DNA of 44,141 nt from Dehalococcoidia bacterium (GCA_022822855.1 JAJDYG010000014.1:1-44141); one strand, 5' to 3'. Counted from the stretch's first letter, positions 7,675 through 17,871 are shown. The notes: generated by a model from the letters alone, not told the origin. A program made the numbers and translations.

Positions 7675-8538
7675 CTACCTCATTGGACGGTTCGATGTCA
7701 CTCTTCTGGTGCGCTGGCGCACCGGTTGACACTTCGGGCAAAAGTGTGTGGCTCGGCCTCCGACGATGATCCGGCGGATTGTTGAACCGCAGTCGTCGCA
7801 GGGTTCGTCGGTTCGGCGGAAGACTCGGACGAAGTACTGCTGCTCACCCTCGGCGCCATCGACGTCGGTGTAGTCGCGGAAGGATGCGCCTCCGTGCCTG
7901 ACACCGTCTTGCAGGGTCTGCTGGATGGCGGCGTGGAGGGCGCGCCGCTCGGCGGGGCGGAGCGAACCGGCTGGCGCTTCGGGATTGAGGCGCGAGAGGA
8001 ACAACGCCTCGTCGGCGTAGATGTTGCCGATCCCGGCGATGTTGGCCTGATCGAGCAAGGCTGCCTTGATTGCGATCTGCCGACCGCGCAGCGCCTGCCA
8101 CATGGCCTCCGGGGTGAAGTCGTCCGATAGCGGCTCGGGACCCAGCTCCGGCAATGCGTCTTCCATTCGCTCAACGAGGTCGATGGTGCCGAACTTGCGG
8201 ACATCGACGAAGCGCAGTTGATCGCCGCGGTCGAGATCGAAGACGGCGCGGGTGAAGGGTTCTTCTTCGCGTCCATGTGGTCGGAAGCGGAGGGATCCGG
8301 TCATGCGCAGGTGGACGACGACGACCTGTCCGTTGTCGAGGTTGAGGCCGAGGTACTTGCCGCGCCTGTCGACGGTGGTGAACGCGGAGCCGTTGAGCTG
8401 TGTGCTGATTTCAGTGGCTGAGCGGCCTCTCAGCAATCGCTCCGCGCCCGGCATCACATGGAAGCTGAGCACTCCTCGTCCGGCGATGAGCGGCTGGAGC
8501 TGCCGGCGGACGGTTTCGACCTCGGGCAGTTCGGGCAT
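7675..8538 (-). CDS. mutM: Formamidopyrimidine-DNA glycosylase (Fpg/MutM)
   Basis: Bifunctional base-excision-repair enzyme that removes 8-oxoguanine and formamidopyrimidines and nicks the abasic site. The 287-aa protein begins MPELPEVE; after removal of Met, Pro is the Schiff-base nucleophile and the next Glu is catalytic. It has the H2TH region (IAIKAALLDQANIAGIGNIYADEALF) and a C-terminal zinc finger with CDDC and CPKC. The C-terminus carries about ten extra residues beyond the zinc finger. It starts 9 bp after the upstream membrane-protein gene, indicating an operon in the polA block. Confidence 0.96.
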   Translation of the reverse strand: MPELPEVETVRRQLQPLIAGRGVLSFHVMPGAERLLRGRSATEISTQLNGSAFTTVDRRGKYLGLNLDNGQVVVVHLRMTGSLRFRPHGREEEPFTRAVFDLDRGDQLRFVDVRKFGTIDLVERMEDALPELGPEPLSDDFTPEAMWQALRGRQIAIKAALLDQANIAGIGNIYADEALFLSRLNPEAPAGSLRPAERRALHAAIQQTLQDGVRHGGASFRDYTDVDGAEGEQQYFVRVFRRTDEPCDDCGSTIRRIIVGGRATHFCPKCQPVRQRTRRVTSNRPMR

Positions 8539-8547
8539 TGGGCGGAC

Positions 8548-9402
8548 TCAGTTGCGTAGCTCGTACGCGTTGGAGAGCAACTGGCGGTCGAACCACTCGC
8601 TGCCCTTGCCTTCCGAGACCCATTCGTAGAGGGCGGCCTTGAAGATGCCCTCCATCGCGGCGACGGAGGCGAGTGCGATGCCGCCGAGGATGACGCCGAC
8701 GATGATCGCGGCGACCGGAGCGATGAAGATCAGGATGACGACGGGAATTGCCACGAGCAGAAGGGCCAGGATGTAGATGATGAAGAAAGAGAAACTGGCC
8801 GTGAGCTGTTCGCCCCAGCTCTGGCGGAGCAAGCTGCCCGATCGGCGGATGGCGCTGATGGGCCCGATCCGTTCGACGACGAGCACGGGGATGACGAGGA
8901 AGGTGATATAGGCCCAGGCCGTTTGTAGCAGCGCGACGAGGATGACGGCGACGATGCGCATGACGCCGTGGCTGTTCTCGCGGGCCATGCTCTGCAGCGC
9001 CTGGAGGATGAGTCCGACCGTGCCGGTGATGATTGTCCAGCCGAGGATCGCGAGCCACATGCCGCGCACGGCGCGGATGCCGGACATGACGTTGGGATCG
9101 CCCCCTTCGAGTCGTTCGCGAGCGGCGGCGACGAGCGCGGCGTTGAAAAAGATGACCATGTAGAGGCCGCCGAAGTAGGCAACCAGGGCGATGATCAGGT
9201 CGACGATGTTGAACTCGGCGTCGCCGGCGCTGCCGAGCCGGTCGAAGGTTCCGGTGCCGGCGAAGACGCCTGCAGCGACAGCGCCGACGATGATCGCTCC
9301 GATCGTGCCCATGATCGGGAAGAAGATCAGTTCCCGATCGAGCTGGAGCACCTTCCAGGAGAGTTTGGTGATCTGCCAGGTGTTGCCGATGGTGCGGAAC
9401 AT
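8548..9402 (-). CDS. Polytopic membrane protein, DUF6159-like
   Basis: A 284-aa integral membrane protein of unknown function. Starting at MFRTIGNTWQITKLSWKVL, it shows about six hydrophobic segments, among them ELIFFPIMGTIGAIIVGAVA, IALVAYFGGLYMVIFF, VILVALLQTAWAYITFLVIP and FFIIYILALLLVAIPVVILI. The layout, with the early WKVLQLDRELIFFP stretch, matches the DUF6159 family. The start at 9402 has Shine-Dalgarno GGAAGG 8 nt upstream and no overlap with polA; a longer reading from 9543 would lie inside polA and adds a non-conserved Ser/Arg-rich leader. Gap to polA is 16 bp and to mutM 9 bp. Confidence 0.8.
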   Translation of the reverse strand: MFRTIGNTWQITKLSWKVLQLDRELIFFPIMGTIGAIIVGAVAAGVFAGTGTFDRLGSAGDAEFNIVDLIIALVAYFGGLYMVIFFNAALVAAARERLEGGDPNVMSGIRAVRGMWLAILGWTIITGTVGLILQALQSMARENSHGVMRIVAVILVALLQTAWAYITFLVIPVLVVERIGPISAIRRSGSLLRQSWGEQLTASFSFFIIYILALLLVAIPVVILIFIAPVAAIIVGVILGGIALASVAAMEGIFKAALYEWVSEGKGSEWFDRQLLSNAYELRN

Positions 9403-9418
9403 GCGGCCATCCTTCCGG

Positions 9419-12241
9419 TCAGTTGACCTGGAGCGGCTCCAGATCGCGCCAGTTGGGCGCGCTCTTGACTTCGATTTGCAGCGGGACGATGAGGTTGAGC
9501 GAGGCAGGCATGATTTCGCGTAGCAAGGATGCCAACTGGTCAACTTCTTCGTCCGGCACCTCGAAGATCAGCTCATCGTGGACCTGGAGCAGCATTCGGG
9601 ATCGCAACTCCTGCTTGCGCAGCGCTGCGTCGACCTCGAGCATCGCCCGTTTCATCACGTCGGCGGCCGTGCCCTGGACGGGCATGTTGACGGCCATTCG
9701 CTCGGCGGCGTTACGGCGCTGGAAGTTGCGCGAGTTGATCTCAGGCAGGTAGCGGCGGCGGCCCATTAGCGTTTCCGCGTATCCGTGTTCCTTGGTCGAC
9801 TCCTTGGTTTCCTCGATCCAGGCGGCGACCCGCTCGAAGCGGCCGAAGTAGGCGTCGATGAAGGCTTGCGCGTCGCGTCGTTCCATCCCGCTGCGCTGGG
9901 AGAGTCCGTGGGCAGAGAGGCCGTAGATCACGCCAAAGTTCATCATCTTCGCGACTCGACGCATTTCAGGCTGGACGTCGTCGATGCCAACGCCGTAGGC
10001 GCCAGAGGCGGTTGCGGCGTGGATGTCCTCGCCGTTGCGGAAGGCGGTGATCAGGTGCTCGTCCTCGGAGAGGTGCGCGAGCACTCTGAGTTCGATCTGC
10101 GAGTAGTCGGCCGAGACGAAGCGAACCTCGGCGTCGTCGGCCAGATCCTGCCACCGCCGGGCGACGAACGCGGCGCGGATCTGCCGGCCCTGTTCAGTGC
10201 GGACGGGGATGTTCTGCAGGTTGGGCGACTCGGACGACAGCCGTCCGGTGGCGGCGACCGTCTGGTTGTAGTCGGTGTGGACTCGGCCGGTGGACTGATG
10301 CACTTCGTTGGGCAGGGACTCGACGTAGGTGCTGCGCAGCTTGGTTAGCTCGCGCCACTGGAGGACTCGATTGACGATCGGATGCGCGTCGACGAGCCGT
10401 TCCATCTGCTGCGCGTCAGTGGAGTAGCCCTGTGAGGTCTTGCGGGTCTTGGGCAATTCGAGTTGGTCGAAGAGCACGCCGCTGAGCTGCTTGGGCGAAC
10501 CGATGTTGAACTCGTGCCCGGCGTCCTCGTAGATCTGGCCGGTGACGGTCTCAATCTCGCCATTGAGCTGCCGGTCCAGGTCTTCCAGGATGCCGGTGTC
10601 GAGGGTGACCCCGGCCAACTCCATATCAACGAGGATTGGAATCAAGGGCAGCTCGAGTTCGCGGTAGAGCTTCTCGAGAACCTCGTTTCTGGCCAGTTCC
10701 GGCAACAGCAGATTGGCCAGGCGGAGCGTGATGTCGGCGTCGGCAGCGGCGTACTTGCCAGCTTCCTCGGCGGAGACGTCAACCATCGAGAGTTGCTTGC
10801 GGCCCTTGCCGATCAGGTCCTCGATCGGTGTCATCTGGATGCCGAGCTCGCCCAGCGCCAGCGACTTGAGGCCGACGTGCGACTTGTTCAGCACGAAGGC
10901 GGCGACCATCGTGTCGTCGTGCAGACCGCGCAGGTGGATGCCGTGCCGACGCAACACTTTCATGTCGAACTTGGCGTTGTGCAGCAGCTTGGGGATGAGA
11001 GAGTTCTCCAGCACCGGGCGCAGCGCCGACTTGACGAGCTCGTGGTCGAGCTGCGGTTCGTCTCCGCGATGTCCAACCGGGATGTAACAGCCCTGGCCTT
11101 CTTCGTCGGAGAGCGCGTAGCCGGCGATTTCGCAATCGATGGTGTCGGTGGATGAGGTCTCCAGATCGACGGCCAGCAGCGGGGCCTTCGCGGCGCGCTC
11201 GACCCATTCCTGCAGCTTTGTTTCGTCGGTGACGAGGTCGTAGTGCTCGACCGACGGTTGCTGCACGGCCGGCTCGTCTTCTTCGTCGATTCCGGGAATC
11301 TGGTCCATCAGGGTGCGGAACTCAAGCTCCTGGAACTTTGCGATGACCTCTTCTCGGTCGAAGGCCGTCACGTCTGCCGCGGCAACGTCCAGGCTGACGG
11401 GAGCGTTGCGGCGAATCGTGGCCAGGTCCTTGCTCATGAATGCGTTGTCGCGATCGGCGAGCAGCTTCTTCTGCGTTCCGGCGGGCTTGATCTCGTCAAT
11501 GTGCTCGTAGATCTGCTCGACCGTGCCGTACTCGTTGAGCAGCTTGACCGCGCCGACCTTGCCCACCCCTTTGACGCCGGGGATGTTGTCGGACTTGTCG
11601 CCGACCAGCGCCTTGAAATCGATGATCTGGATCGGGTCGACCTCGTACCTGGCGCGCACCGCAGCCGGACCGTCGTAGGCCGTGTACTCGCTCTTGTAGG
11701 GGTTGTAGAGATAGACCGAGATGTCATCGGTGACCAACTGCAGGATGTCGCTATCCAGTGTGCAGATCCAGGTGTCGAAACCCTGGGCCACGGCCTGATC
11801 GGCGAGCGTGCCAAGGACATCGTCGGCTTCGAACGTCGGCACCTCGTAGATCGGCACTGAGAATGCTTCTGCGATCTCGCGGCAGCGAACGATCTGGCCC
11901 GGCAGATCTTCGGGCGCGGGATCGCGGTGGGCCTTGTAGTTCGGATCGATGTCGCGTCGGAAGACGGTGGCGTCGTCAACGTCGAAGGCGAATGCGGCAT
12001 GGGTGGGCTCGAGCGTGCGGAAGATGTGCAGCAGGGTCGCCGTGAAGCCGCGGACTGCCCCGGTCGGCTCGCCGGCGGTGGTGCGCAGATTCGCGCGCTG
12101 CATGGCGAAGTAAGCGCGGAAGATCAATGCGTAGGCGTCGAAAATGACGATCCGTTTGGGTTGCTCGGACGCGTTCCCATCCTGATCGGAGAGGGCCGTC
12201 ATCTCGGATTGTTGCTCGGAACCGGCGTTGTTGGTCGACAT
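9419..12241 (-). CDS. polA: DNA polymerase I with 5'-3' and proofreading exonucleases
   Basis: Fills gaps in repair and removes RNA primers. The 940-aa protein has all three domains. The N-terminal 5' nuclease (about residues 30-320) carries FEADDVLGTLA, TLDSDILQL and DKSDNIPGVKGVG. The 3'-5' exonuclease keeps its metal ligands: AVDLETSS near 355, LLHNAKFDM and YAAADADITL, so proofreading is predicted to be active. The polymerase has motif A SADYSQIELR (about 709), motif B with K..NFGVIYG (about 765) and motif C QVHDELIFE (about 886). The ATG has TATACT 6 nt upstream and no Shine-Dalgarno sequence, suggesting a leaderless transcript. It heads the long minus-strand block and diverges from uvrA. 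Confidence 0.97.
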   Translation of the reverse strand: MSTNNAGSEQQSEMTALSDQDGNASEQPKRIVIFDAYALIFRAYFAMQRANLRTTAGEPTGAVRGFTATLLHIFRTLEPTHAAFAFDVDDATVFRRDIDPNYKAHRDPAPEDLPGQIVRCREIAEAFSVPIYEVPTFEADDVLGTLADQAVAQGFDTWICTLDSDILQLVTDDISVYLYNPYKSEYTAYDGPAAVRARYEVDPIQIIDFKALVGDKSDNIPGVKGVGKVGAVKLLNEYGTVEQIYEHIDEIKPAGTQKKLLADRDNAFMSKDLATIRRNAPVSLDVAAADVTAFDREEVIAKFQELEFRTLMDQIPGIDEEDEPAVQQPSVEHYDLVTDETKLQEWVERAAKAPLLAVDLETSSTDTIDCEIAGYALSDEEGQGCYIPVGHRGDEPQLDHELVKSALRPVLENSLIPKLLHNAKFDMKVLRRHGIHLRGLHDDTMVAAFVLNKSHVGLKSLALGELGIQMTPIEDLIGKGRKQLSMVDVSAEEAGKYAAADADITLRLANLLLPELARNEVLEKLYRELELPLIPILVDMELAGVTLDTGILEDLDRQLNGEIETVTGQIYEDAGHEFNIGSPKQLSGVLFDQLELPKTRKTSQGYSTDAQQMERLVDAHPIVNRVLQWRELTKLRSTYVESLPNEVHQSTGRVHTDYNQTVAATGRLSSESPNLQNIPVRTEQGRQIRAAFVARRWQDLADDAEVRFVSADYSQIELRVLAHLSEDEHLITAFRNGEDIHAATASGAYGVGIDDVQPEMRRVAKMMNFGVIYGLSAHGLSQRSGMERRDAQAFIDAYFGRFERVAAWIEETKESTKEHGYAETLMGRRRYLPEINSRNFQRRNAAERMAVNMPVQGTAADVMKRAMLEVDAALRKQELRSRMLLQVHDELIFEVPDEEVDQLASLLREIMPASLNLIVPLQIEVKSAPNWRDLEPLQVN

Positions 12242-12247
12242 GGTCCG

Positions 12248-12253
12248 AGTATA
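12248..12253 (-). promoter_or_regulatory. -10 box for leaderless polA
   Basis: TATACT on the minus strand lies 6 nt before the polA ATG; this near-consensus -10 box puts the transcription start at the start codon. There is no recognisable -35 box, but none is strictly needed where the -10 is strong. It lies in the 98-bp polA/uvrA divergent gap. Confidence 0.55.
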
Positions 12254-12339
12254 GGAAGCGAAAGACGGTGCACAGGATCGGCTCCCGGTTGGGTTACGCT
12301 GAAGCGGCTGAAACTGCGCACAAGTATCGGGAGTTTTAG

Positions 12340-15249
12340 GTGCCGGCAGATCGAATTCAGGTTCGCGGCGCGCGGGAGCACAACCTCAAAGACATCGACG
12401 TCGAACTGCCCCGTGACCAGCTGGTGGTGATCACCGGCCTGTCGGGGTCAGGCAAGTCGTCGTTGGCCTTTGACACGATCTACGCCGAAGGGCAGCGGCG
12501 CTACGTAGAGTCGCTGTCGGCTTACGCCCGGCAGTTCCTCGGGCGGATGGAGAAACCGGACGTCGATTACATCGAGGGACTCTCGCCGGCGATCTCGATC
12601 GATCAGAAGACCGGCTCGCGAAACCCTCGCTCGACCGTCGGCACGGTGACCGAGATTTACGACTACCTGCGCCTGCTCTTCGCTCGTGCCGGCCGGCCGC
12701 ACTGTCCGATCTGCGGCGACCCGATTGCGCAACAGACCGTTCAGCAGATGGTTGATGCCGTGATGCGCCTCGGTGAGCGGCGTCGGCTGATGATCATGGC
12801 GCCGGTGATCCGCGATCGCAAGGGCGAGCACAAGGGCGTGTTCGAGGATGCCCGCGGCCGGGGATTCGTCAGGGTCCGGGTCGATGGCGAAGTGCTGTCG
12901 CTGGACGACGAGATCGTGTTGGAGAAGAACAAGAATCACGAGATCGACGTCGTGATCGACCGTGTGGCGCTGCCCGATGCCGACATTGATGAGGACGAGC
13001 GAAACATGCTCGTCAACCGCCTGGCCGACTCGATTGAGCAGGCGCTCGGTCTGGGTGACGGGATCGTCCGGGTCAGACCGCTCGATGCCGACGAGGACCT
13101 GATTTTCTCCGAGCAGCTCGCCTGCCCGCGCGACATGTTTGCGCTCGGCGAGATCGAGCCGCGCTCGTTCTCGTTCAACTCGCCGCACGGTGCCTGCCCC
13201 GATTGCACGGGGCTCGGCGTGACGATGGAAGTCGACCCTCTGCTGGTGATCCCCGATCGTTCCAAGTCGCTCGATCAGGGCGCGATCGCACCCTGGTCTC
13301 GGTCGACGACGAACACCGGCTGGCATCGGCGGATGCTGGAAGCCATCTTCGAACAATTCGACGAGGAGACGGACGTCCCCTTCGATGATCTCTCGGAAGA
13401 GCTGATTGAGGCGATCCTCTACGGCCTGCCCGAGCCGATCGTCGTCGACTTTGTCAATCATCGCGGCCGGCACCGTCGTTACGAGACGCAGTTTGAAGGA
13501 GTGGTCAACAACCTTGATCGCCGCCATCGGGAGACCGACTCCGACTGGTCACGCACCGAGATCGAGCGTTACATGACCGCCGTGCCGTGCTCATCCTGCG
13601 GCGGCGCACGGTTGAAGGCAGAGTCGATGGCGGTGCGCGTCGATGAACGGTCGATCGTCGATGTGACTCGCATGTCGGTCTCCGAAGCATCGCTGTGGGC
13701 GCATCGATTGAGCAGCGAGCACACCCCGCTGACGACTCGCGAGATGGCCATCGCAACGCAGATCCTCAAGGAAATCCGAGAGCGGCTGACCTTCCTGGTG
13801 GATGTCGGACTGGACTACCTCACGCTCGATCGCGCCGCCGCCACGCTTTCGGGCGGCGAAGCGCAGAGAATCCGGCTCGCGACGCAGATCGGTTCATCGC
13901 TGATGGGCGTGCTCTACGTCTGCGACGAACCGTCGATTGGACTGCATCCGCTCGATGACGAGCGGCTGATCCGCACGCTGAAGCGGCTGCGCGACCTGGG
14001 CAACACTGTGCTGATCGTCGAACACGACGAGGCGACGATGCGCGCGGCGGATTACATCGTCGACATGGGTCCGGGCGCCGGGGAGGCCGGCGGCAAGGTT
14101 GTGGCAGCCGGTCCACCTTCGGCGATCATGGAACACGCAGACTCGATGACCGGCGCGTATCTCAGCGGCCGACGCAGCATTCCCATGCCGCCGCTACGCC
14201 GTCCTGGGAGCGGTGACGAGTTGAAGGTGCTCGGCGCATCGGAGCACAACCTGCGCGAGATCGATGCCACGTTCCCGCTGGGCACATTCATCTGCGTGAC
14301 CGGAGTTTCGGGTTCCGGGAAGAGCACGCTGGTCAACGATCTGCTGCATGCCTCAGCAGCGCAACAGTTGCATGGCGCTCGACGACGACCCGGCGCGATG
14401 CGCGGGCTGCAGGGCCTCGATGCGATCGACAAGGTGATCGACATCGACCAGTCGCCGATTGGACGTACACCTCGCTCGAATCCGGCCACGTACACGGGAC
14501 TGTTCACGCCGGTCCGCGAGCTGTTCGCCTCGGTGCCTGAGTCGCGAATGCGCGGCTACAAGCCTGGCCGGTTCTCGTTCAACGTCAAAGGCGGCCGCTG
14601 CGAAGCCTGCAAGGGCGACGGCTACAACACGATCGAGATGCAGTTCCTGCCCGACGTGACCGTTCCGTGCGAGGTCTGCCACGGCGACCGCTACAACCGC
14701 GAGGCGTTGGAGATCCGCTACAAGAACTGCACGATCGCAGAAGTGTTGAACATGACCGTCGACGAGGCTGCCGTGCTGTTCGATGCCAATCCCACCGTCT
14801 CTCGGAAACTGCGGACGTTGCAGGCGGTCGGCCTGGGTTACATCAAGCTGGGGCAGCCGGCAACGACACTCTCGGGCGGCGAGGCGCAGCGGATCAAGCT
14901 CTCGACCGAGCTGTCCAAGCGCTCAACGGGACGCACCCTCTACCTGCTCGATGAACCGACGACCGGGCTGTCGTTCTCCGACGTTGAGGCGCTGTTGCAG
15001 GTGCTCCAGCAGCTCGTCGATGGCGGAAACACCGTGGTGGTGATCGAACATCACCTCGACGTCGTCAAGAATGCCGACTGGATCATCGACCTCGGACCGC
15101 TTGGCGGAGACCGCGGGGGACGGGTTGTGGCTGAAGGCACGCCCGAGGACGTTGCGCTGGTGGAAGGCTCCTACACGGGCCAGTTTCTGCGCGATGTGCT
15201 GGCCCAACATGGCTGGCGAGCGCCCGCCGAAGCGATCGCCGCCTCCTAG
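12340..15249 (+). CDS. uvrA: Excinuclease ABC subunit A
   Basis: Damage-recognition ATPase of nucleotide excision repair; dimerises, works with UvrB and then leaves the lesion. The 969-aa protein has two ABC ATPase halves: Walker [10 protein letters not shown] near residue 33 and GVSGSGKST near 650, each with LSGGEAQRI signatures and Walker B ([23 protein letters not shown]). Zinc modules include [17 protein letters not shown] and [16 protein letters not shown]. Start is GTG with GGAG about 6 nt upstream. Transcribed divergently from polA; no further gene of the uvr system is in the window. Length is slightly above the usual 940-960 aa. Confidence 0.97.
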   Translation: MPADRIQVRGAREHNLKDIDVELPRDQLVVITGLSGSGKSSLAFDTIYAEGQRRYVESLSAYARQFLGRMEKPDVDYIEGLSPAISIDQKTGSRNPRSTVGTVTEIYDYLRLLFARAGRPHCPICGDPIAQQTVQQMVDAVMRLGERRRLMIMAPVIRDRKGEHKGVFEDARGRGFVRVRVDGEVLSLDDEIVLEKNKNHEIDVVIDRVALPDADIDEDERNMLVNRLADSIEQALGLGDGIVRVRPLDADEDLIFSEQLACPRDMFALGEIEPRSFSFNSPHGACPDCTGLGVTMEVDPLLVIPDRSKSLDQGAIAPWSRSTTNTGWHRRMLEAIFEQFDEETDVPFDDLSEELIEAILYGLPEPIVVDFVNHRGRHRRYETQFEGVVNNLDRRHRETDSDWSRTEIERYMTAVPCSSCGGARLKAESMAVRVDERSIVDVTRMSVSEASLWAHRLSSEHTPLTTREMAIATQILKEIRERLTFLVDVGLDYLTLDRAAATLSGGEAQRIRLATQIGSSLMGVLYVCDEPSIGLHPLDDERLIRTLKRLRDLGNTVLIVEHDEATMRAADYIVDMGPGAGEAGGKVVAAGPPSAIMEHADSMTGAYLSGRRSIPMPPLRRPGSGDELKVLGASEHNLREIDATFPLGTFICVTGVSGSGKSTLVNDLLHASAAQQLHGARRRPGAMRGLQGLDAIDKVIDIDQSPIGRTPRSNPATYTGLFTPVRELFASVPESRMRGYKPGRFSFNVKGGRCEACKGDGYNTIEMQFLPDVTVPCEVCHGDRYNREALEIRYKNCTIAEVLNMTVDEAAVLFDANPTVSRKLRTLQAVGLGYIKLGQPATTLSGGEAQRIKLSTELSKRSTGRTLYLLDEPTTGLSFSDVEALLQVLQQLVDGGNTVVVIEHHLDVVKNADWIIDLGPLGGDRGGRVVAEGTPEDVALVEGSYTGQFLRDVLAQHGWRAPAEAIAAS

Positions 15250-15318
15250 GCTGAGACCGGCTCCACCGGGTCGGACGGCGGGTTAAAGATCAGTGTTTGC
15301 AGCAAACTCAATTCGCTA

Positions 15319-15347
15319 TTGCGAAGAGCCGAATGCCGTCCTATAAG
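15319..15347 (+). promoter_or_regulatory. Sigma-70-type promoter of the ferredoxin gene
   Basis: TTGCGA (15319-15324) and TATAAG (15342-15347) are separated by 17 bp, close to the sigma-70 consensus. The predicted start near 15354 would leave an untranslated leader of about 58 nt before the ferredoxin ATG. It lies between uvrA and the ferredoxin, in a stretch with locally lower GC. Confidence 0.6.
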
Positions 15348-15411
15348 TGGGGTAACCGCGAAAACGTCGGAAGCGGCGTCGCGCCGGACGAGTGGACGAG
15401 AGGATGGATCG

Positions 15412-15693
15412 ATGACCTACGTAATCGCAGAACCATGCATCGACGTCAAGGACCAGTCCTGTGTCGAAGTCTGTCCGGTGGACTGCATCCACGCGGATGA
15501 CGACGACCGCATGCTCTACATCTCTCCGGATGAGTGCATCGACTGCGGCGCCTGCGAACCGGCCTGTCCCGTCACCGCGATCTTCTCCGAGGACGACGTG
15601 CCGGACGAGTGGCAGGCCTTCACCGAGATCAACGCCGAGTGGTTCGACGACAAGGACTCAGCCCGAGCCAAGGTTGCCGAACTCGCCCCATAG
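15412..15693 (+). CDS. fdxA: 7Fe ferredoxin (3Fe-4S plus 4Fe-4S)
   Basis: Small soluble electron carrier. The 93-aa protein from MTYVIAEPCI has cysteines at 9, 17, 21, 25 and 42, 45, 48, 52. This spacing matches Azotobacter FdI-type seven-iron ferredoxins: C9, C17 and C52 for the 3Fe-4S cluster, C21, C42, C45 and C48 for the 4Fe-4S cluster, with C25 as the extra cysteine. The chain is acidic, as usual. A longer reading from 15319 is rejected because the preceding residues are not ferredoxin-like and AGAGG lies before the 15412 ATG. Stands alone, convergent with glyS. Redox partners are not encoded nearby. Confidence 0.93.
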   Translation: MTYVIAEPCIDVKDQSCVEVCPVDCIHADDDDRMLYISPDECIDCGACEPACPVTAIFSEDDVPDEWQAFTEINAEWFDDKDSARAKVAELAP

Positions 15694-15720
15694 CGCGAGC
15701 CGGATGAGGGTACCTCGAAG

Positions 15721-15777
15721 CGCTGCCGCTGCGGCCGGAGGCCAGCCAGTTTGGCTACCGGCCAGCTCGCGGCAGCG
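15721..15777. terminator. Long nested hairpin between convergent fdxA and glyS
   Basis: Outer arms CGCTGCCGC (15721-15729) and GCGGCAGCG (15769-15777) pair perfectly over 9 bp; inside them GGCCGG/CCGGCC (15733-15738, 15758-15763) and AGCCA/TGGCT (15744-15748, 15752-15756) extend the stem. A weak T-run TTCTTGT follows on the plus strand. Position between two convergent genes suggests a bidirectional terminator. Confidence 0.5.
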
Positions 15778-15870
15778 TTCTTGTGTCTCCGGTGATCGCC
15801 GACTCGGTCTCCCGGCCGTCGCGAGCTTCGGCGCACGCCAATCGATCTCATGCCGCGCCAGAGCGAACAG

Positions 15871-17181
15871 CTAGAACCCCAACCGATCTCGCAGCGCGTC
15901 AGTCAGTTCGTCGATTCTGACGCGGTCCTGCTCCTGGGTGTCGCGATCCCTGATCGTCACCGCTTCGTCCTCCAGTGAATCGAAGTCGACGGTGACGCAA
16001 AGGGGCGTGCCGATTTCGTCCTGGCGGCGGTAGCGGCGACCGATTGACTGCGTGTCGTCGTACTGCGTCGTCCAGTGCGGACGGATCTTCGCCCAGACGT
16101 TTCTGGCGAGGTTGGCGACCGGCTCCTTGCGCGACAGGGGCAGCACAGCGACGGTGATCGGCGCGACTCGGGGGCTGAAGGCGAGGACCGTGCGGTCGTC
16201 GCCCTTCTCGTCAGGCGTGACCGTGTAGGCGCCGCAGAGCAGCGCCAGCATGATCCGGTCGACGCCGGCGGCAGGCTCAATCACGTGGGGAACGATGTGC
16301 TCGTTCGTTTGCGGGTCGAAGTACTCGAGACGTTTGCCCGAAGACTGACCGTGCTGGGTGAGGTCGAAGTTGGTGCGGTTAGCGATGCCTTCCAACTCGT
16401 CCCAGCCCCATGGATAGCGGTACTGCAGGTCGGTGGTGCCGGCCGAGTAGTGCGAGAGCTTCTCGGCCGGGTGGACATCTCGGCGGATATTGGCCGGGTC
16501 GATGCCCAGGTCGACGTACCACTGCTCCCGCAGTTCGATCCAGCGGCGGTACCATTCGTCCGACTCCCCGGGCGCGACGAAGTACTCCATCTCCATCTGC
16601 TCGAACTCCCGCGTGCGGAAGATGAAGTTGCCCAGCGTGATCTCGTTGCGGAACGACTTGCCCTGCTGGGCGATGCCGAAGGGTAGGCGGCGGCGGGTTG
16701 AGGTGAGCACATTCTCGAAGTTGATGAAGATCCCCTGGGCGGTCTCGGGGCGCAGATAAGCCTGCGAGCCTTCGTCGACGACCGGACCGACCTGGGTGCG
16801 GAACATGAGGTTGAACTCGCGCGCCTCCGTGAACTTGCCGATGACACCGCATGTCGGGCAAGCGGGACTCTTCAAGTGGTCGGCCCGAAAGCGACCCTGG
16901 CACTCCAGACAGTCGACCATCGGGTCGTGGAAGTTCTGTACGTGGCCCGAGGCTTCCCAGACGCGCGGCGACTGGATGATGGCGGAGTCGAGGCCGACCA
17001 CGTCGGTGCGTTCTCGCACCACGGAGCGCCACCAGAGTTCCTTTACGTTGCGCTTGAGCTCGACGCCGAGCGGTCCGTAGTCGTAGGTCGAACCGAATCC
17101 TCCGTAGATCTCGGAAGCGGGAAACACGAAGCCGCGCTGTTTGCAGAGCGAGACCAGAGTGTCGAGCGAAACGTCGGTCAT
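15871..17181 (-). CDS. glyS: Glycyl-tRNA synthetase, alpha2 dimeric type
   Basis: Class II aminoacyl-tRNA synthetase charging tRNA-Gly. The 436-aa protein is the single-chain alpha2 type (as in Thermus, mycobacteria, archaea and eukaryotes), not the GlyQ/GlyS alpha2beta2 type. Motif 1 region VEL KRNVKELWW, a zinc-type insertion CLEC..CPTCG, motif 2 FRNEITLGNFIFRTREF and motif 3 AAGVDRIMLALL are present, followed by an anticodon-binding domain (APITVAVLPL). Shine-Dalgarno AAGG is 8 nt before the ATG. It is convergent with the ferredoxin. This gene is sometimes named glyQS; only the enzyme type is certain. Confidence 0.95.
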   Translation of the reverse strand: MTDVSLDTLVSLCKQRGFVFPASEIYGGFGSTYDYGPLGVELKRNVKELWWRSVVRERTDVVGLDSAIIQSPRVWEASGHVQNFHDPMVDCLECQGRFRADHLKSPACPTCGVIGKFTEAREFNLMFRTQVGPVVDEGSQAYLRPETAQGIFINFENVLTSTRRRLPFGIAQQGKSFRNEITLGNFIFRTREFEQMEMEYFVAPGESDEWYRRWIELREQWYVDLGIDPANIRRDVHPAEKLSHYSAGTTDLQYRYPWGWDELEGIANRTNFDLTQHGQSSGKRLEYFDPQTNEHIVPHVIEPAAGVDRIMLALLCGAYTVTPDEKGDDRTVLAFSPRVAPITVAVLPLSRKEPVANLARNVWAKIRPHWTTQYDDTQSIGRRYRRQDEIGTPLCVTVDFDSLEDEAVTIRDRDTQEQDRVRIDELTDALRDRLGF

Positions 17182-17295
17182 TGAAGTCGCCTTTCTGGTG
17201 GGGCTTCGGCGGCGATGGCGATGTCTGTTGAGCGTACGCGTACGACGGGGCTGAGTCAGCGAAGGAGGCGTCAGTGTCGGGGCTGCAGCACTATC

Positions 17296-17871
17296 TCAGG
17301 AGCTCGGCTCGTCGGCCGCCGGGAAAATGTCACCGAGCGGACAGGTGAAGCCGGGCAGTACGTCTGCGCCGTCGAGTTCGGCGGATTCGTCGATCACTTC
17401 GACGGCTCGCTGCGAGTGGTGGACATCGACGGTGCGGGTTTCGGGGTTAACCACCCAGACCAGCCGGACGCCGTGGCTGAGCCACATTCGCGCCTTGTCA
17501 TAGACCTCGTGGGACTTGTCGTTGGGCGACACGATTCCGATGACCAGATCGGGAATGGCAAACGAGTAGCCGGGACGTGGTGGTCCTGCCGCAATCCGCT
17601 CCGTCGAGAAGAACGCAATGTCGGGTCCGCGCACGGTGTCCGGGTCCTGCTCAAGCCAGACGCCGGCGTCGCCCGCAGTGACTCGCCCGAGTTTGTGCTG
17701 CTTGACGAACGAACCCAGAGTGATGGTGATATCGGCGGTGATCACGCCGTGTCGTTCTCCTGGTGGCATGGTCTCGTGCAGGACTCCTCGGATCAGCTCT
17801 CCATGCACGCCTTCGCTGTACAGGCGCAGCAGGTCGTCGGCGGTCAGCAGCTTCGGTGCGACGGTAGTCAT
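17296..17871 (-). CDS. Uma2 family putative restriction endonuclease
   Basis: Uma2 (DUF820) proteins have a PD-(D/E)xK nuclease fold and are abundant in cyanobacteria and Chloroflexota; most have no known target. The 191-aa protein has the typical N-terminal TADDLLRLYSEGVHGELIRGVL, then a core GVWLEQDPDTVRGPDIAFFS and PDLVIGIVSPNDKSHEVYDKARMWLSHGVRLVWVVNP. The D/E-x-K-like residues D84, and the IVSPNDK segment, correspond to the family's active-site region. It is divergent from the adjacent YtxH-like gene. No partner methylase or toxin-antitoxin mate is seen. Confidence 0.88.
   Translation of the reverse strand: MTTVAPKLLTADDLLRLYSEGVHGELIRGVLHETMPPGERHGVITADITITLGSFVKQHKLGRVTAGDAGVWLEQDPDTVRGPDIAFFSTERIAAGPPRPGYSFAIPDLVIGIVSPNDKSHEVYDKARMWLSHGVRLVWVVNPETRTVDVHHSQRAVEVIDESAELDGADVLPGFTCPLGDIFPAADEPSS

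Noticed and set aside
12448..13527. 359-aa antisense open frame in uvrA
   Set aside because: Lies entirely under a clearly coding uvrA; no homology-like features.
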